A stretch of 64,000 bases of DNA from Bacteroidales bacterium (GTDB taxonomy: Bacteria > Bacteroidota > Bacteroidia > Bacteroidales > UBA932). The position numbers and the translations under genes are program-made. Below the pieces are notes generated by a model. The model was not told the DNA's origin. It ran no database searches and saw only the letters and a program-made list of their open reading frames with translations. Shown here one piece after another: positions 1 through 8,248 of the stretch; the first letter of the stretch is position 1, and each line of letters starts with the position of its first letter. The stretch lies in NCBI GenBank assembly GCA_024398365.1, contig JAKSJG010000001.1, positions 82,696 to 146,695 on the forward strand, in the 5' to 3' direction.

Positions 1-211
1 CATTGACATCGGTCGGGTGAAGGCCGGTGCAGGGAAAGGCTATGCCCGGGAAGGCATCCGCGCACTCGAGCATTGAAGCGTGGACGGCGGAGTTGATGCC
101 CGGCATGATGAGCGTGCCCACGCCATTGTCCAGGGCCCTTGCCACCACCTCCTTCCTGTCGTGGTCGAAGGCTTCGTCGTATATGTGTGAATGAGTGTCA
201 ATCAGTTCCAT
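1..211 (-). CDS. tatD: TatD-family metal-dependent hydrolase, N-terminal part
   Basis: The gene runs off the window start, so only the first 70 codons are present. The protein opens MELIDTHSHIYDEAF, the HxH metal-binding strand of TatD-type amidohydrolase TIM barrels, and continues to a GLHPTDV segment matching the conserved G-HP motif. The family are metal-dependent 3'-5' nucleases or D-amino-acyl-tRNA deacylase-like hydrolases in the cytoplasm; which substrate applies cannot be told here. The start is the ATG at 211, with a -7 promoter element 8 bases upstream, so it is probably transcribed separately from dprA although it follows it on the same strand. Confidence 0.85.
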   Translation of the reverse strand, partial: MELIDTHSHIYDEAFDHDRKEVVARALDNGVGTLIMPGINSAVHASMLECADAFPGIAFPCTGLHPTDVN

Positions 212-219
212 ATTGCCCG

Positions 220-227
220 CAAAGGTA
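220..227 (-). promoter_or_regulatory. -7 element (TACCTTTG) of the tatD promoter
   Basis: On the minus strand the octamer TACCTTTG matches the Bacteroidetes -7 consensus TAnnTTTG. It ends 8 bases before the tatD ATG, so transcription would begin almost at the start codon. No convincing -33 TTTG was found. Confidence 0.55.
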
Positions 228-247
228 GGCAATATTTTCTTCAATCC

Positions 248-1360
248 TCAAGGTTTCAGGGCGTACTTTCGCCCTTGGGTGGATATTATCGTGCCATTCA
301 TCTCCATCTCCAGAAGAAGGGCGCTGAGGCTGTTGAAGGGCAGGCCCGAGATGGTCATGATCTCCTCGAAGTCGCGCGGCGACTCCTCCTTCAATATGTC
401 AATGACCAGCCTGCTGTCGCTCCCTTCGGGAAATGCTATCTCTATCTGCCGTGCGCGTGCCGCAGGGCTGTGCTCGCCCCATCCCATCTGCCTGCAGATG
501 CTGTGGGCGCCCCGCGCAAGATGTGCGAGGTTCTTCTCGATCAGAGCGTTGCAGCCTTCGGAAGATGCGTCGCTGAGCCTGCCCGGGAGGGCGAACACCT
601 CCCTGTCGTAGGAATTGGCCAGATCCGTGGTGATGAGCCCTCCGCCCTTGGCGAAGGACTCCGCCAGCAGCGTCGCATCCGACATCCCCGCTATGATGCG
701 GTTCCTCCTGATGAAATGAGCCGTCTGCGGATAGGTGGACCTCGGGAAATCGGTCACCAGTGCACCCTGGGCGGCGATGCGCAGGGCCAGCTCGCGGTGC
801 TGGGGCGGATATATGCTGTCCAGACCGGTCGGGATCACGGCGATGGTCTGGAGTCCGGCTTCAAGTGCCGCCGTGTGCGCAGCTGCGTCGATGCCGAAAG
901 CCAGGCCGCTCACTATCACCGGCGGCTTCGGGATGGCGGCCAGACTTTTGACAATATTGACGCACTGGCTCTTCCCGTACCAGCTCGCCCGCCTGGTGCC
1001 GACAACCGCCAGCGCGCGCTTGGGATTGAGGCAGTCCAGGCCCTTGCTGTACAGCACCAGCGGGCAATCGTAGCATTCCTTCAGCCTGGAGGGATAGTCC
1101 TTGTCCTCATAGTACAGCGGCCGTATGCCGTATCTGACATTCCATTCGAGCTCCTCCTCCGCCCAGGCCAGGGTGGCGGGGTCCAGTATCTGTCCGACCA
1201 GATCGTTGCTGTAGGGCAGCAAGCCATCCAGGTGGCTGCGCTTCATCCTGAAGACCTCCTTCGGGTCCCCGACCAATTCGATTATCCTGCGCCCCTCGGC
1301 GCACTTGTATGCGAACACCTTTGCCAGTGCTATCGCATATACAGAAAAATCATACTCCAT
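248..1360 (-). CDS. dprA: DNA-processing protein DprA
   Basis: DprA binds incoming single-stranded DNA and loads RecA during natural transformation; it is also widespread in non-competent bacteria. The 370-residue protein has the Rossmann-like DprA core: AVVGTRRAS near residue 118, SGLAFGIDAAAH near 152, the F-RRNRIIAGMS motif near 213, GGGLITTDLA near 233 and REVFALPG near 250. About 70 residues at the C-terminus look like the winged-helix (DML1-like) domain. The ATG at 1360 gives a full-length N-terminus (MEYDFSVYAIAL), so I prefer it to internal methionines. It lies downstream of queA on the same strand. Its start codon falls inside a perfect 16-bp inverted repeat, which may control expression. 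Confidence 0.95.
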   Translation of the reverse strand: MEYDFSVYAIALAKVFAYKCAEGRRIIELVGDPKEVFRMKRSHLDGLLPYSNDLVGQILDPATLAWAEEELEWNVRYGIRPLYYEDKDYPSRLKECYDCPLVLYSKGLDCLNPKRALAVVGTRRASWYGKSQCVNIVKSLAAIPKPPVIVSGLAFGIDAAAHTAALEAGLQTIAVIPTGLDSIYPPQHRELALRIAAQGALVTDFPRSTYPQTAHFIRRNRIIAGMSDATLLAESFAKGGGLITTDLANSYDREVFALPGRLSDASSEGCNALIEKNLAHLARGAHSICRQMGWGEHSPAARARQIEIAFPEGSDSRLVIDILKEESPRDFEEIMTISGLPFNSLSALLLEMEMNGTIISTQGRKYALKP

Positions 1361-1396
1361 AAACCGCTTTTTTCCGCGAATTTATGGAGTATGATT
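1348..1396 (-). promoter_or_regulatory. Perfect 16-bp inverted repeat over the dprA start codon
   Basis: The arms 1348-1363 and 1381-1396 are exact reverse complements, separated by 17 bases. In the minus-strand transcript the 3' arm contains the dprA ATG and the next four codons, and is followed by a run of U. The loop holds the purine-rich sequence just upstream of the ATG. Folded, it would bury the start codon or act as a weak terminator after queA. The pairing is seen directly; the function is inferred. Confidence 0.6.
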
Positions 1397-1405
1397 CTCA
1401 ATGTC

Positions 1406-1440
1406 ACTACCAAAAAATGTCCTTTGCAGTTTTTGGCAGT
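1406..1440 (-). promoter_or_regulatory. Second hairpin in the queA-dprA gap
   Basis: Arms 1406-1416 and 1430-1440 pair with one mismatch (core CCAAAAA/TTTTTGG) around a 13-base loop. It lies between the queA stop and the dprA start-codon hairpin. It could be the queA 3' end or part of the dprA leader. The stem is A/T-rich and therefore weak. Confidence 0.35.
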
Positions 1441-1468
1441 CTATGTTTTTTTGTAAAAGTGCGCTTTA

Positions 1469-2524
1469 TCAGATGATCAGCATCGCATCTCCGTAATCAC
1501 CGAATTTGTATTCGTTCTTCACGGCCTCGTCGTATGCCTTCATCACGTTCTCGTATCCGCCGAATGCTGCCACGTTCATCAGCATGGTGGAAAGCGGCAT
1601 GTGGAAGTTTGTCACGAGGGCATCAGGGATGGAGAATTCGTAAGGAGGGAAGATGAACTTGTTGGTCCAGCCTTCGAAAGGACGGATCTCCTTCGTGGTT
1701 GTGACGTAGGTCTCGAGGGCGCGTACGACGGTGATGCCGACGGCAACCACCTTGTGTCCTGTCTGCTTGGCCTTGTTGACGGTATCGGCGGTCTCTTCGG
1801 TGATGACCATCTGCTCGGAGTCCATCTTGTGCTTGGAGAGATCCTCCACATCAACCTGGTGGAAATGGGCGTTACCCATATATAAAGTAACGAATGTGCT
1901 GTCGATGTCGTTAAGCTCCATCTTCTTGAAGAGTATCTTGCTGAAGTGGAGGCCTGCGGCAGGGCATGCCACCGCACCTTCGTGCTCCGGGTTGGCGAAG
2001 ATGTTCTGGAAGCGGTCGGTGTCGATCTCCTCTGCGTGAGGACGTATCCACTTAGGTACAGGGAGCTCGCCGAGCTGGTAAAGTATGTTGCGGAATTCCT
2101 CGTCAGTGCCGTCGAACAGGAAGCGGAGGGTGCGGCCCCTGGATGTGGTGTTGTCGATGACTTCGGCCACGAGGGCGTCATTCTCTCCGAAATAGAGCTT
2201 GTTGCCTATGCGTATCTTGCGCGCAGGGTCAACCAGCACGTCCCAGAGGTGCTGCTCCTTGTTGAGTTCACGCAGGAGGAATACTTCAATTTCCGCCCCT
2301 GTCTTCTCCTTGTTGCCGCAGAGCCTTGCCGGGAAGACCTTGACGTCGTTGAATACGAAGAGGTCGTGTGGCTGGAAGTACTCTATGATGTCCTTGAAGA
2401 TCCTGTGCTCTATCTCGCCGGTGTCCTTGTGGAGGACCATCATGCGGCATTCGTCACGGTAATCGGAAGGATATCTTGCAATAAGATGTTCGGGAAGGTC
2501 GAAATTGAATTGTGAAAGTTTCAT
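1469..2524 (-). CDS. queA: tRNA preQ1(34) S-adenosylmethionine ribosyltransferase-isomerase
   Basis: QueA transfers and isomerises the ribosyl part of SAM onto preQ1 at tRNA position 34, making epoxyqueuosine. The 351-residue protein has the usual family length. It starts [19 protein letters not shown], contains [14 protein letters not shown] near residue 55, the CPAAGLHFS motif near 187, and [13 protein letters not shown] near 217, all typical of QueA. It lies between htrA upstream and dprA downstream on the minus strand, with about 77 bases of leader before the htrA stop. That leader contains a 9-bp inverted repeat but no recognisable riboswitch. Confidence 0.96.
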   Translation of the reverse strand: MKLSQFNFDLPEHLIARYPSDYRDECRMMVLHKDTGEIEHRIFKDIIEYFQPHDLFVFNDVKVFPARLCGNKEKTGAEIEVFLLRELNKEQHLWDVLVDPARKIRIGNKLYFGENDALVAEVIDNTTSRGRTLRFLFDGTDEEFRNILYQLGELPVPKWIRPHAEEIDTDRFQNIFANPEHEGAVACPAAGLHFSKILFKKMELNDIDSTFVTLYMGNAHFHQVDVEDLSKHKMDSEQMVITEETADTVNKAKQTGHKVVAVGITVVRALETYVTTTKEIRPFEGWTNKFIFPPYEFSIPDALVTNFHMPLSTMLMNVAAFGGYENVMKAYDEAVKNEYKFGDYGDAMLII

Positions 2525-2532
2525 TTATCTTG

Positions 2533-2580
2533 CTTTTTGTGCATTAAAACATTTCCTTATACGAAATCTGACACAAAAAG
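2533..2580 (-). repeat. 9-bp inverted repeat in the queA leader
   Basis: CTTTTTGTG at 2533-2541 and CACAAAAAG at 2572-2580 are exact reverse complements with a 30-base spacer, filling most of the gap between htrA and queA. It could be an operator, an htrA 3' structure or chance in A/T-rich DNA. Confidence 0.3.
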
Positions 2581-2601
2581 TTTCAATAATTTGAAAAAAA
2601 A

Positions 2602-3756
2602 TTACATTCTCTGTCTCACTTCACCGGAATTGTCCGCCGTGAAGGTCAGCTGCACCTCCATGTAATTGCGGTTGCGGCATATCGTCATTGTGATGCTTTC
2701 GCCCGGACGGTAGCTGTTGATCGTCTCCTGGAGGGCGGCCGGAGTCTTGATGGCCTTGCCGTCGATGGCGACGATGATGTCACCGCTGCGGAGTCCTGCG
2801 TCTGAAGCGACACTGCCGTCGGCCACTGCGTGGATGTAGGCTCCCTCCATGGTGGTAAGGTCATACTGCTCTGCCATCTCAGGTGTGATGGCGGACATTG
2901 ACACGCCCAGCTTCACTCTGTGTACGGAACCGAAGTCGATGAGGTCGTCGGCGATCTTGCGTACTATGTTGGCAGGGACTGCGAATGAGTAGCCCGCATA
3001 CGAACCTGTCGTGGATACGATGGCGGTGTTGATTCCCGCGAGGAAACCGTCCTTGGTCACGAGAGCTCCGCCGGAGTTGCCCGGATTGACGGCGGCGTCG
3101 GTCTGGATGAAGGACTCGATCTTGAACTCGCCGGTGTAGTTAGGCATAGAGCGGCCCTTGGCGCTGATGATGCCGGCGGTGATGGTGGACTGGAGCTCCT
3201 TGCCCATAGGGCTGCCTATGGCGAGCACCCATTCTCCGAGCCTGAGCTCGTCGGAATCTGCGAATTCGATGGTCTGGAGGCCTGTCTTAGGCTCTATCTT
3301 GATGATGGCCACGTCAGTTGCCGGGTCTGTGCCCACCAGTGTGGCAGGGTAGGTCTCGTTGTTGTTGAGGGTGACAACGATCTGTGAGGCGCCCGCCACG
3401 ACGTGATTGTTGGTCACGATGTAGCCGTCAGGCCTTATGATCACACCGGAACCGCTGCCCTGCTGTATCCTTTCGCGGCCCTGTCCGGAGTACTGGTCCC
3501 CGAAGAAGAACTTGAGGATAGGGTCCAGCGCTTCCTGCTGCTTTCCCCTGACGGTGACTTCGACATATACGACCGCGTCAACGCAGTTTTCGGCGGCGTA
3601 TGTGAAATCAGGGTAGTCAGATACTGACATTCTGGCCGGTTTGCCGGTCTCAGACTTTTCAATGACAGCCTTCGGCTGTATGAACTTCGTTACGAGAAAC
3701 GCTGTCAGTCCGCTCAGAAGGACGGATGCGAGCACGGTGAGGATGGTTCTTTTCAT
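2602..3756 (-). CDS. Membrane-anchored HtrA/DegP-type serine protease with one PDZ domain
   Basis: This is a periplasmic quality-control protease of the trypsin-like HtrA family. One N-terminal hydrophobic segment (about residues 4-22) acts as a signal or anchor. The catalytic triad is visible as His118 (TNNHVVAG), Asp148 (ATDVAII) and Ser228 (GNSGGAL). A single C-terminal PDZ domain follows (about 275-375, with KLGVSM and GLRSGDIIVAIDGK). With 384 residues and one PDZ it has DegS-like architecture rather than the two-PDZ DegP form, although many Bacteroidetes call such proteins DegQ or Do. It is divergent from mtgA and shares its promoter region. Confidence 0.93.
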   Translation of the reverse strand: MKRTILTVLASVLLSGLTAFLVTKFIQPKAVIEKSETGKPARMSVSDYPDFTYAAENCVDAVVYVEVTVRGKQQEALDPILKFFFGDQYSGQGRERIQQGSGSGVIIRPDGYIVTNNHVVAGASQIVVTLNNNETYPATLVGTDPATDVAIIKIEPKTGLQTIEFADSDELRLGEWVLAIGSPMGKELQSTITAGIISAKGRSMPNYTGEFKIESFIQTDAAVNPGNSGGALVTKDGFLAGINTAIVSTTGSYAGYSFAVPANIVRKIADDLIDFGSVHRVKLGVSMSAITPEMAEQYDLTTMEGAYIHAVADGSVASDAGLRSGDIIVAIDGKAIKTPAALQETINSYRPGESITMTICRNRNYMEVQLTFTADNSGEVRQRM

Positions 3757-3816
3757 ATTGTATCTGAATTGTTTTTCTTATGACGCGAACCCTGCGTCAA
3801 ATTGTATGCCGTATCG

Positions 3817-3824
3817 CAAAAGTA
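3817..3824 (-). promoter_or_regulatory. -7 element (TACTTTTG) for htrA
   Basis: The minus-strand octamer TACTTTTG fits TAnnTTTG and lies 60 bases before the htrA start. It is one of two divergent -7 elements in the 106-base htrA-mtgA gap. Confidence 0.5.
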
Positions 3825-3847
3825 GGAAATATATACGTTAAATTATA

Positions 3848-3855
3848 TACCTTTG
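3848..3855 (+). promoter_or_regulatory. -7 element (TACCTTTG) for mtgA
   Basis: TACCTTTG ends 7 bases before the mtgA ATG, leaving almost no room for a leader or ribosome-binding site. A leaderless transcript is likely if this element is used. Confidence 0.55.
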
Positions 3856-3862
3856 TCATATT

Positions 3863-4579
3863 ATGAAGCGTTGGAAGAAAAGACTTTTTATCAAACTGCC
3901 GCTGGCCCTGGTGGCCCTCAGCGTGCTTTGGGTGCTGGCACTCAAGGTGGTGCCGGTTTATTACACTCCACTTATGTTCAAGCGCGCATATCAGAACAGA
4001 TATGATGACGATTTCAAGACAAGGCACAGCTGGGTGCGCATCGACAATATATCATCCAATATGATGAAGGCCGTCATCGCCAGCGAGGACAACCGCTTCG
4101 CGACGCACAACGGCTTTGATACCACCGAGATACGCAAGATGTACCAGGATCATCTCAACAAGGGCAAGAAGCTCAGGGGATGCAGCACCATCAGCCAGCA
4201 GACCGCCAAGAACGTGTTCACCTTCTGTTCGGACACATGGTGGCGCAAGGGCGTCGAGGCGTATTACACCGTCCTGATCGAGAAGATCTGGGGCAAGGAG
4301 AGGATCATGGAGGTCTATCTCAACTCCATCGAGATGGGCCCGGGCATATACGGCATCGAGGCCGCATCCAAGTATTATTACGGCAAGCCGGCGTCGGACC
4401 TCTCCCTCCGTCAGGCCAGCCTGGTGGCAGCCTGCCTCCCGAACCCCATCAAGCGCAGACCTGACAACAGGACATCCTACCTGTCACGCAGGGAGGCACA
4501 GATATCCAGCCTCACCTACAAGATAGCCTACCCTGACTGGGTATATCACAAACATCCTGAAAAAGACAAGGACAAATGA
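3863..4579 (+). CDS. mtgA: Monofunctional peptidoglycan glycosyltransferase
   Basis: MtgA is a GT51 enzyme that polymerises lipid II into glycan strands at the inner membrane. The 238-residue protein has a single N-terminal membrane segment (about 10-32) and the GT51 motifs in order: ASEDNRFATHNGFD with the catalytic Glu, GCSTISQQTAKN, and KERIMEVYLNSIEMGPGIYG. There is no transpeptidase domain, hence the monofunctional call. Its stop overlaps the next start in ATGA, so it is translationally coupled to the phosphodiester glycosidase. Both genes deal with N-acetylglucosamine-type sugars, which suggests a shared cell-envelope role, though only MtgA's is firm. Confidence 0.95.
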   Translation: MKRWKKRLFIKLPLALVALSVLWVLALKVVPVYYTPLMFKRAYQNRYDDDFKTRHSWVRIDNISSNMMKAVIASEDNRFATHNGFDTTEIRKMYQDHLNKGKKLRGCSTISQQTAKNVFTFCSDTWWRKGVEAYYTVLIEKIWGKERIMEVYLNSIEMGPGIYGIEAASKYYYGKPASDLSLRQASLVAACLPNPIKRRPDNRTSYLSRREAQISSLTYKIAYPDWVYHKHPEKDKDK

Positions 4580-5469
4580 GAAAAACAGCCATGATGCTGG
4601 CCCTGGTGCTGGCTTCCGTGCTGCCATGCGCAGCGCAGAACGATTCAACAGTATTCGCCCACGGCCCCTGGAATGAGACAGAGGTGAGCCGCGGCATCAC
4701 GCTCCGGCATTGCCAGTTCGCCGACAGCAGCCTCTTCGGCGCCAACGAATACGTCTCCGTGCTCATCATCTCCCGCCGCCACGCGCTGGATGTGGTGGCC
4801 TCCGCTGACAGCACTCTGGAGAAGACCACGGCGCTTGCGGACAGATACGGCGCCACCGTCGCCGTCAACGGCTCCTATTTCAAGATGAAGCACCCATATG
4901 GCGCCGTCACTTATACCAGGGTGGACGGGCGTCAGGTGGGCGTCAACAGCCTCTCCGCGAATTCTGCGGAACGTTCGGACAGGATAGGCGGCTCTGTGGC
5001 CTTCAAGGGCAGGCGCGCCAGGATGTACAAGGTGGATTCGGAAGACCGCGAATGGGAGGACTGCATACCGGCCGAGGACGTGCTCTGTGCCGGTCCGCTC
5101 ATGATACTCCAGGGCAGGGACGAATATGTCGCAAAGACCTCATTCAACACCACCCGTCATCCCCGCACTGCCGTGGGAATGCGCCGCGACGGATCCAAGG
5201 TCCTAGTAGTGGTGGACGGCCGCAATGCCATGTCGGCGGGAGTATCGATCTTCGAGCTCCAGCAGATCATGCGCTGGCTCGGCTGCGTGGATGCCCTGAA
5301 CCTCGACGGAGGCGGTTCATCCACCATGGTTGTAAATGGTGAGATCATCAACCATCCTTGCGACAACGGCAAGTTCGATGCGGCGGGGGAGCGTTCGGTA
5401 TCGAACGCGATAATCTGTCAGCCGAGACGGAAAGGCCCTGAGGCCGTGCGCCGCAGTGCCGTGAGATAG
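4576..5469 (+). CDS. Secreted phosphodiester glycosidase (NAGPA-like domain)
   Basis: The protein is in the family of the mammalian uncovering enzyme, which removes N-acetylglucosamine from a phosphodiester; bacterial members are thought to act on envelope or exopolysaccharide sugar phosphates. A signal peptide covers residues 1-20 (VLPCAAQ). Family motifs are VAVNGSYF near 96, RHPRTAVG near 195, DALNLDGGGSSTM near 238 and a C-terminal GERSVSNAI. It overlaps mtgA by 4 bases. Its last 52 bases overlap the 3' end of truB on the opposite strand, so the last 17 or so residues, which are basic and probably unstructured, are antisense to truB codons. Confidence 0.88.
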   Translation: MRKTAMMLALVLASVLPCAAQNDSTVFAHGPWNETEVSRGITLRHCQFADSSLFGANEYVSVLIISRRHALDVVASADSTLEKTTALADRYGATVAVNGSYFKMKHPYGAVTYTRVDGRQVGVNSLSANSAERSDRIGGSVAFKGRRARMYKVDSEDREWEDCIPAEDVLCAGPLMILQGRDEYVAKTSFNTTRHPRTAVGMRRDGSKVLVVVDGRNAMSAGVSIFELQQIMRWLGCVDALNLDGGGSSTMVVNGEIINHPCDNGKFDAAGERSVSNAIICQPRRKGPEAVRRSAVR

Positions 5470-6254
5470 GCTCCGCTGCCCAGTGCGAGGCCGAGGTCGC
5501 GCGCTATCGAGCGTATATACGTGCCCTTGGTGCAGCGTATGCGCAGAGTCACGGCCGGCCGCGAACCGTCTGATGCAGTCTCGGCGGTGTGATAGTTGTG
5601 TATGTGTCTGATCTGGCTGAAATCCGCCTCCGGACCCTTTCTCTCCTCCTCGGAGATGCTGCGGGTCCCGGCCTCGTGCCAGTCCAGTATTTCAATTTCC
5701 TTAATGGTGATGATGGAGCGCTTGAGCTCCACCGGCTCGCCTGCGCGGGCGTACTCGTATGCCCTCAGGCCGCCCACTATCTTGGCTGAGAAGATGGGAG
5801 GGACCTGCTCCTGCTCGCCTATGAAGTCTTTCAGCGCCGCCTCCACGCTTTCGCGTGTAATGTGTTCATACGGGTAGAAGCTGTCCACCGGCTGCTCCAG
5901 GTCGTAGGATGCCGTGCTGGCGCCGAATTCCACCGTAGTGACATATTCCTTCTCGTGTGACTGCAGCTCCTCCGCTATCTTGGTGGCTTTGCCGAGGCAG
6001 ATGATGAGCATGCCGCTCGCCAGCGGATCCAGCGTGCCGGCGTGTCCCACCTTGAGCTTCTTGTCATGGAAGAGCCTCTGCGCCTGGAACTTGACCTTGC
6101 GCACAAGATCGGCGGAAGTCCATCTCAGAGGCTTGTCCATAGGTATGACTATGCCTCCGGGATAGTCCGCAATGTCTCCGGATAGATGGCTCTCGAGGAA
6201 CTCGGCCATCCCATCGACGGGACAGCCTTCAAGAAGGAAATATGGTTCAGCCAT
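5418..6254 (-). CDS. truB: tRNA pseudouridine(55) synthase TruB
   Basis: TruB makes pseudouridine 55 in the T-loop of tRNAs. The catalytic Asp is in GHAGTLDPLASGML (about residues 70-83), preceded by the family strand IVIPMDKPLRWTS. The KGTYIRSIARDLG motif near 245 is also typical. Two oddities are a longer N-terminus, about 38 residues before MDKP, and a polar insertion of roughly 35 residues around 187-222. The start at 6254 is supported because its ATG overlaps the rpiB stop (TAATG), indicating coupling. It is the last gene of the long division operon and overlaps the convergent glycosidase gene by 52 bases. Confidence 0.95.
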   Translation of the reverse strand: MAEPYFLLEGCPVDGMAEFLESHLSGDIADYPGGIVIPMDKPLRWTSADLVRKVKFQAQRLFHDKKLKVGHAGTLDPLASGMLIICLGKATKIAEELQSHEKEYVTTVEFGASTASYDLEQPVDSFYPYEHITRESVEAALKDFIGEQEQVPPIFSAKIVGGLRAYEYARAGEPVELKRSIITIKEIEILDWHEAGTRSISEEERKGPEADFSQIRHIHNYHTAETASDGSRPAVTLRIRCTKGTYIRSIARDLGLALGSGAYLTALRRTASGPFRLG

Positions 6255-6691
6255 TATTTGCAGGGGATCTTTTCTACTCTGCGCTGGTGACGTCCGCCTT
6301 CAAACTCAGCCGCGAAATATGCCTTCACGATCTCCTGTGCAGTCTCGAGAGAGATGAATCTGCCCGGGAGGGAGAGCACGTTGGCGTTGTTGTGCTGCTT
6401 TGCGAGCGCACCGAGCTCAGGGGTCCAGCAGAGAGCTGCGCGTACGCCCTGATGCTTGTTGAGCGTCATGGAGATGCCGTTGCCGGAGCCGCAGATGGCT
6501 ATGCCGCAGCATACCTCACCGTTCTCAACCGCATATCCGAGAGGGTGCGCGGTGTCAGGATAGTCCATGCTTTCGGTGGAGTGTGTACCGAAATCCTTGA
6601 TCTCAAATCCCATTTCCTCAAGCATAGGCTTGAGGGCTTCTTTCATCTCGTAGCCGGCGTGGTCAGACGCCATTCCTAAGATTTTTGCCAT
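6254..6691 (-). CDS. rpiB: Ribose-5-phosphate isomerase B
   Basis: RpiB interconverts ribose 5-phosphate and ribulose 5-phosphate in the pentose phosphate pathway. The 145-residue protein matches the RpiB/LacAB fold: GMASDHAGYEMKE at the N-terminus, MDYPDTAHPLG near 42, and GIAICGSGNGISMTLNK around 62-78 with the active-site Cys. GVRAALC and the R-H residues near the C-terminus also fit. It sits between gltX (3-base gap) and truB (1-base overlap). Confidence 0.96.
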   Translation of the reverse strand: MAKILGMASDHAGYEMKEALKPMLEEMGFEIKDFGTHSTESMDYPDTAHPLGYAVENGEVCCGIAICGSGNGISMTLNKHQGVRAALCWTPELGALAKQHNNANVLSLPGRFISLETAQEIVKAYFAAEFEGGRHQRRVEKIPCK

Positions 6692-6694
6692 GAT

Positions 6695-8245
6695 TTATCC
6701 GAGTTTTGCTATTGCGTTGTCAATTCTTGATAATATTTCCTGCTTGCCGAGTATGGCCATCATATCAGCGATGCCAGGGCCCTTGGACACTCCAACGAGG
6801 AAGAGTCTGAGGGTGTTCATCACCTTGCCCATAGGCCACTCGTTGCCGCTGATGAGTTCGTGCAGGCCATTCTCCAGGGTATCCTTGTCAAAGGATGCGA
6901 CGCCCTCGAGGTATGTGCGTACCTGAGGGATGATCTCCTTGACCTCGTCCTTCCAGAACTTGTTGACAGAGGCCTCGTCGTAGCTCTGCGGAGCCTCGAA
7001 GAAGAATGAGGTGAGATCCCAGAGCTCGAACGCGAAATGAGCCCTTTCCTTCATCATATCCAGCACCCCGCCCACGAACTTGTCGTCAAATCCTGCGAGC
7101 TTGTCGCCGTTGAGGGCGCGGAAATCAGCCACGAGCTGCTCCGTGGTGCGCTGGCGGAGGTATTCCTGGTTGAACCACTTCGCCTTGTCAGGATTGAAGC
7201 GTGCGCCGGACTTCACCACTCTCTCGAGTGAGAATGCCTTGGTCAGTTCGTCAAGTGTGAAGAGCTCCTGCTCGGTGCCCGGATTCCAGCCGAGCATGGC
7301 CAGCAGGTTGACGAATGCCTCAGGATAATAGCCGTCCTCGCGGTAGCCGCGTGTGACTTCGCCTTCCGCATTGACCCACTTGAGCGGGAATACCGGGAAG
7401 CCCAGGCGGTCGCCGTCACGCTTGCTCAGCTTGCCCTTGCCGTCCGGCTTGAGGAGGAGGGAGAGATGTGCGAACCTTGGCTGCACGTCCTGCCATCCGA
7501 ATGCCTCGTAGAGCAGATAGTGGAGCGGGAGGGAAGGAAGCCACTCCTCGCCGCGGATGACGTCGGTGACCTCCATCAGGTGGTCATCCACGATGTTCGC
7601 AAGGTGGTAGGTCGGCAGCTCGTCCGCCTTCTTCCAGAGCACCTTGTCGTCCAGGGTATTGGTATTCACCTCAATATGTCCGCGTATCATGTCGTCCATG
7701 CTGACGATGCGGTCCTCGGGCATCTTGAAGCGTATTGTCCAGTTGTTCTCTTCAGCGAGCCTGCGCTGCACCTCCGCCGCGTCCATAGTGAGGGAGTTGC
7801 GGAGCTGGGTGCGGGTCTGCCAGTTGTAAGTGAAGGTGCGCTTCTGCGCTTCCGCCTCGGCGCGCATCGCTGCGAGTTCCTCAGCGGTGTCGAACGCATA
7901 GTAGGCGAAGCCGTGCTCCACCAGATAATCTGCGTACTGGCGGTAAATGCCGCGGCGCTGGCTCTGGCGGTAAGGCGCGTGCGGATGTTTCTCAGACGGG
8001 GTCTCAACGATCCTGCCGTCGGCATCCACGCCTTCGTCAGGGAGGATTCCGCACCAGCGGAGAGCCTCTATGATATACTCCTCGGCGCCTTCAACGAAAC
8101 GTGTGGAGTCGGTGTCCTCTATGCGGAGAATGAAGTCTCCACCGACCTGCTTTGCATACAGGTAATTGTACAATGCGGTCCTTACTCCGCCCATGTGGAG
8201 CGGCCCTGTCGGGCTCGGGGCGAAACGTACTCTTCTCTTTTCCAT
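6695..8245 (-). CDS. gltX: Glutamyl-tRNA synthetase
   Basis: GltX charges tRNA-Glu. The class I HIGH-type motif appears as PSPTGPLHMGGVRTALYNYL at residues 10-29 and the KMSKS-type motif as KGKLSKRDGDRLG. The length of 516 residues is normal for a bacterial GluRS. Whether it is discriminating cannot be decided from sequence alone. It begins 3 bases after ftsZ on the same strand, so its expression is probably tied to the division operon. Confidence 0.97.
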   Translation of the reverse strand: MEKRRVRFAPSPTGPLHMGGVRTALYNYLYAKQVGGDFILRIEDTDSTRFVEGAEEYIIEALRWCGILPDEGVDADGRIVETPSEKHPHAPYRQSQRRGIYRQYADYLVEHGFAYYAFDTAEELAAMRAEAEAQKRTFTYNWQTRTQLRNSLTMDAAEVQRRLAEENNWTIRFKMPEDRIVSMDDMIRGHIEVNTNTLDDKVLWKKADELPTYHLANIVDDHLMEVTDVIRGEEWLPSLPLHYLLYEAFGWQDVQPRFAHLSLLLKPDGKGKLSKRDGDRLGFPVFPLKWVNAEGEVTRGYREDGYYPEAFVNLLAMLGWNPGTEQELFTLDELTKAFSLERVVKSGARFNPDKAKWFNQEYLRQRTTEQLVADFRALNGDKLAGFDDKFVGGVLDMMKERAHFAFELWDLTSFFFEAPQSYDEASVNKFWKDEVKEIIPQVRTYLEGVASFDKDTLENGLHELISGNEWPMGKVMNTLRLFLVGVSKGPGIADMMAILGKQEILSRIDNAIAKLG

Positions 8246-8248
8246 ATA

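Noticed and set aside
191-1456. Long open frame (421 codons) on the plus strand opposite dprA
   Set aside because: It is antisense to a clear dprA frame with conserved motifs. The G/C-rich third positions leave opposite frames open by chance; no family-like features were seen in it.
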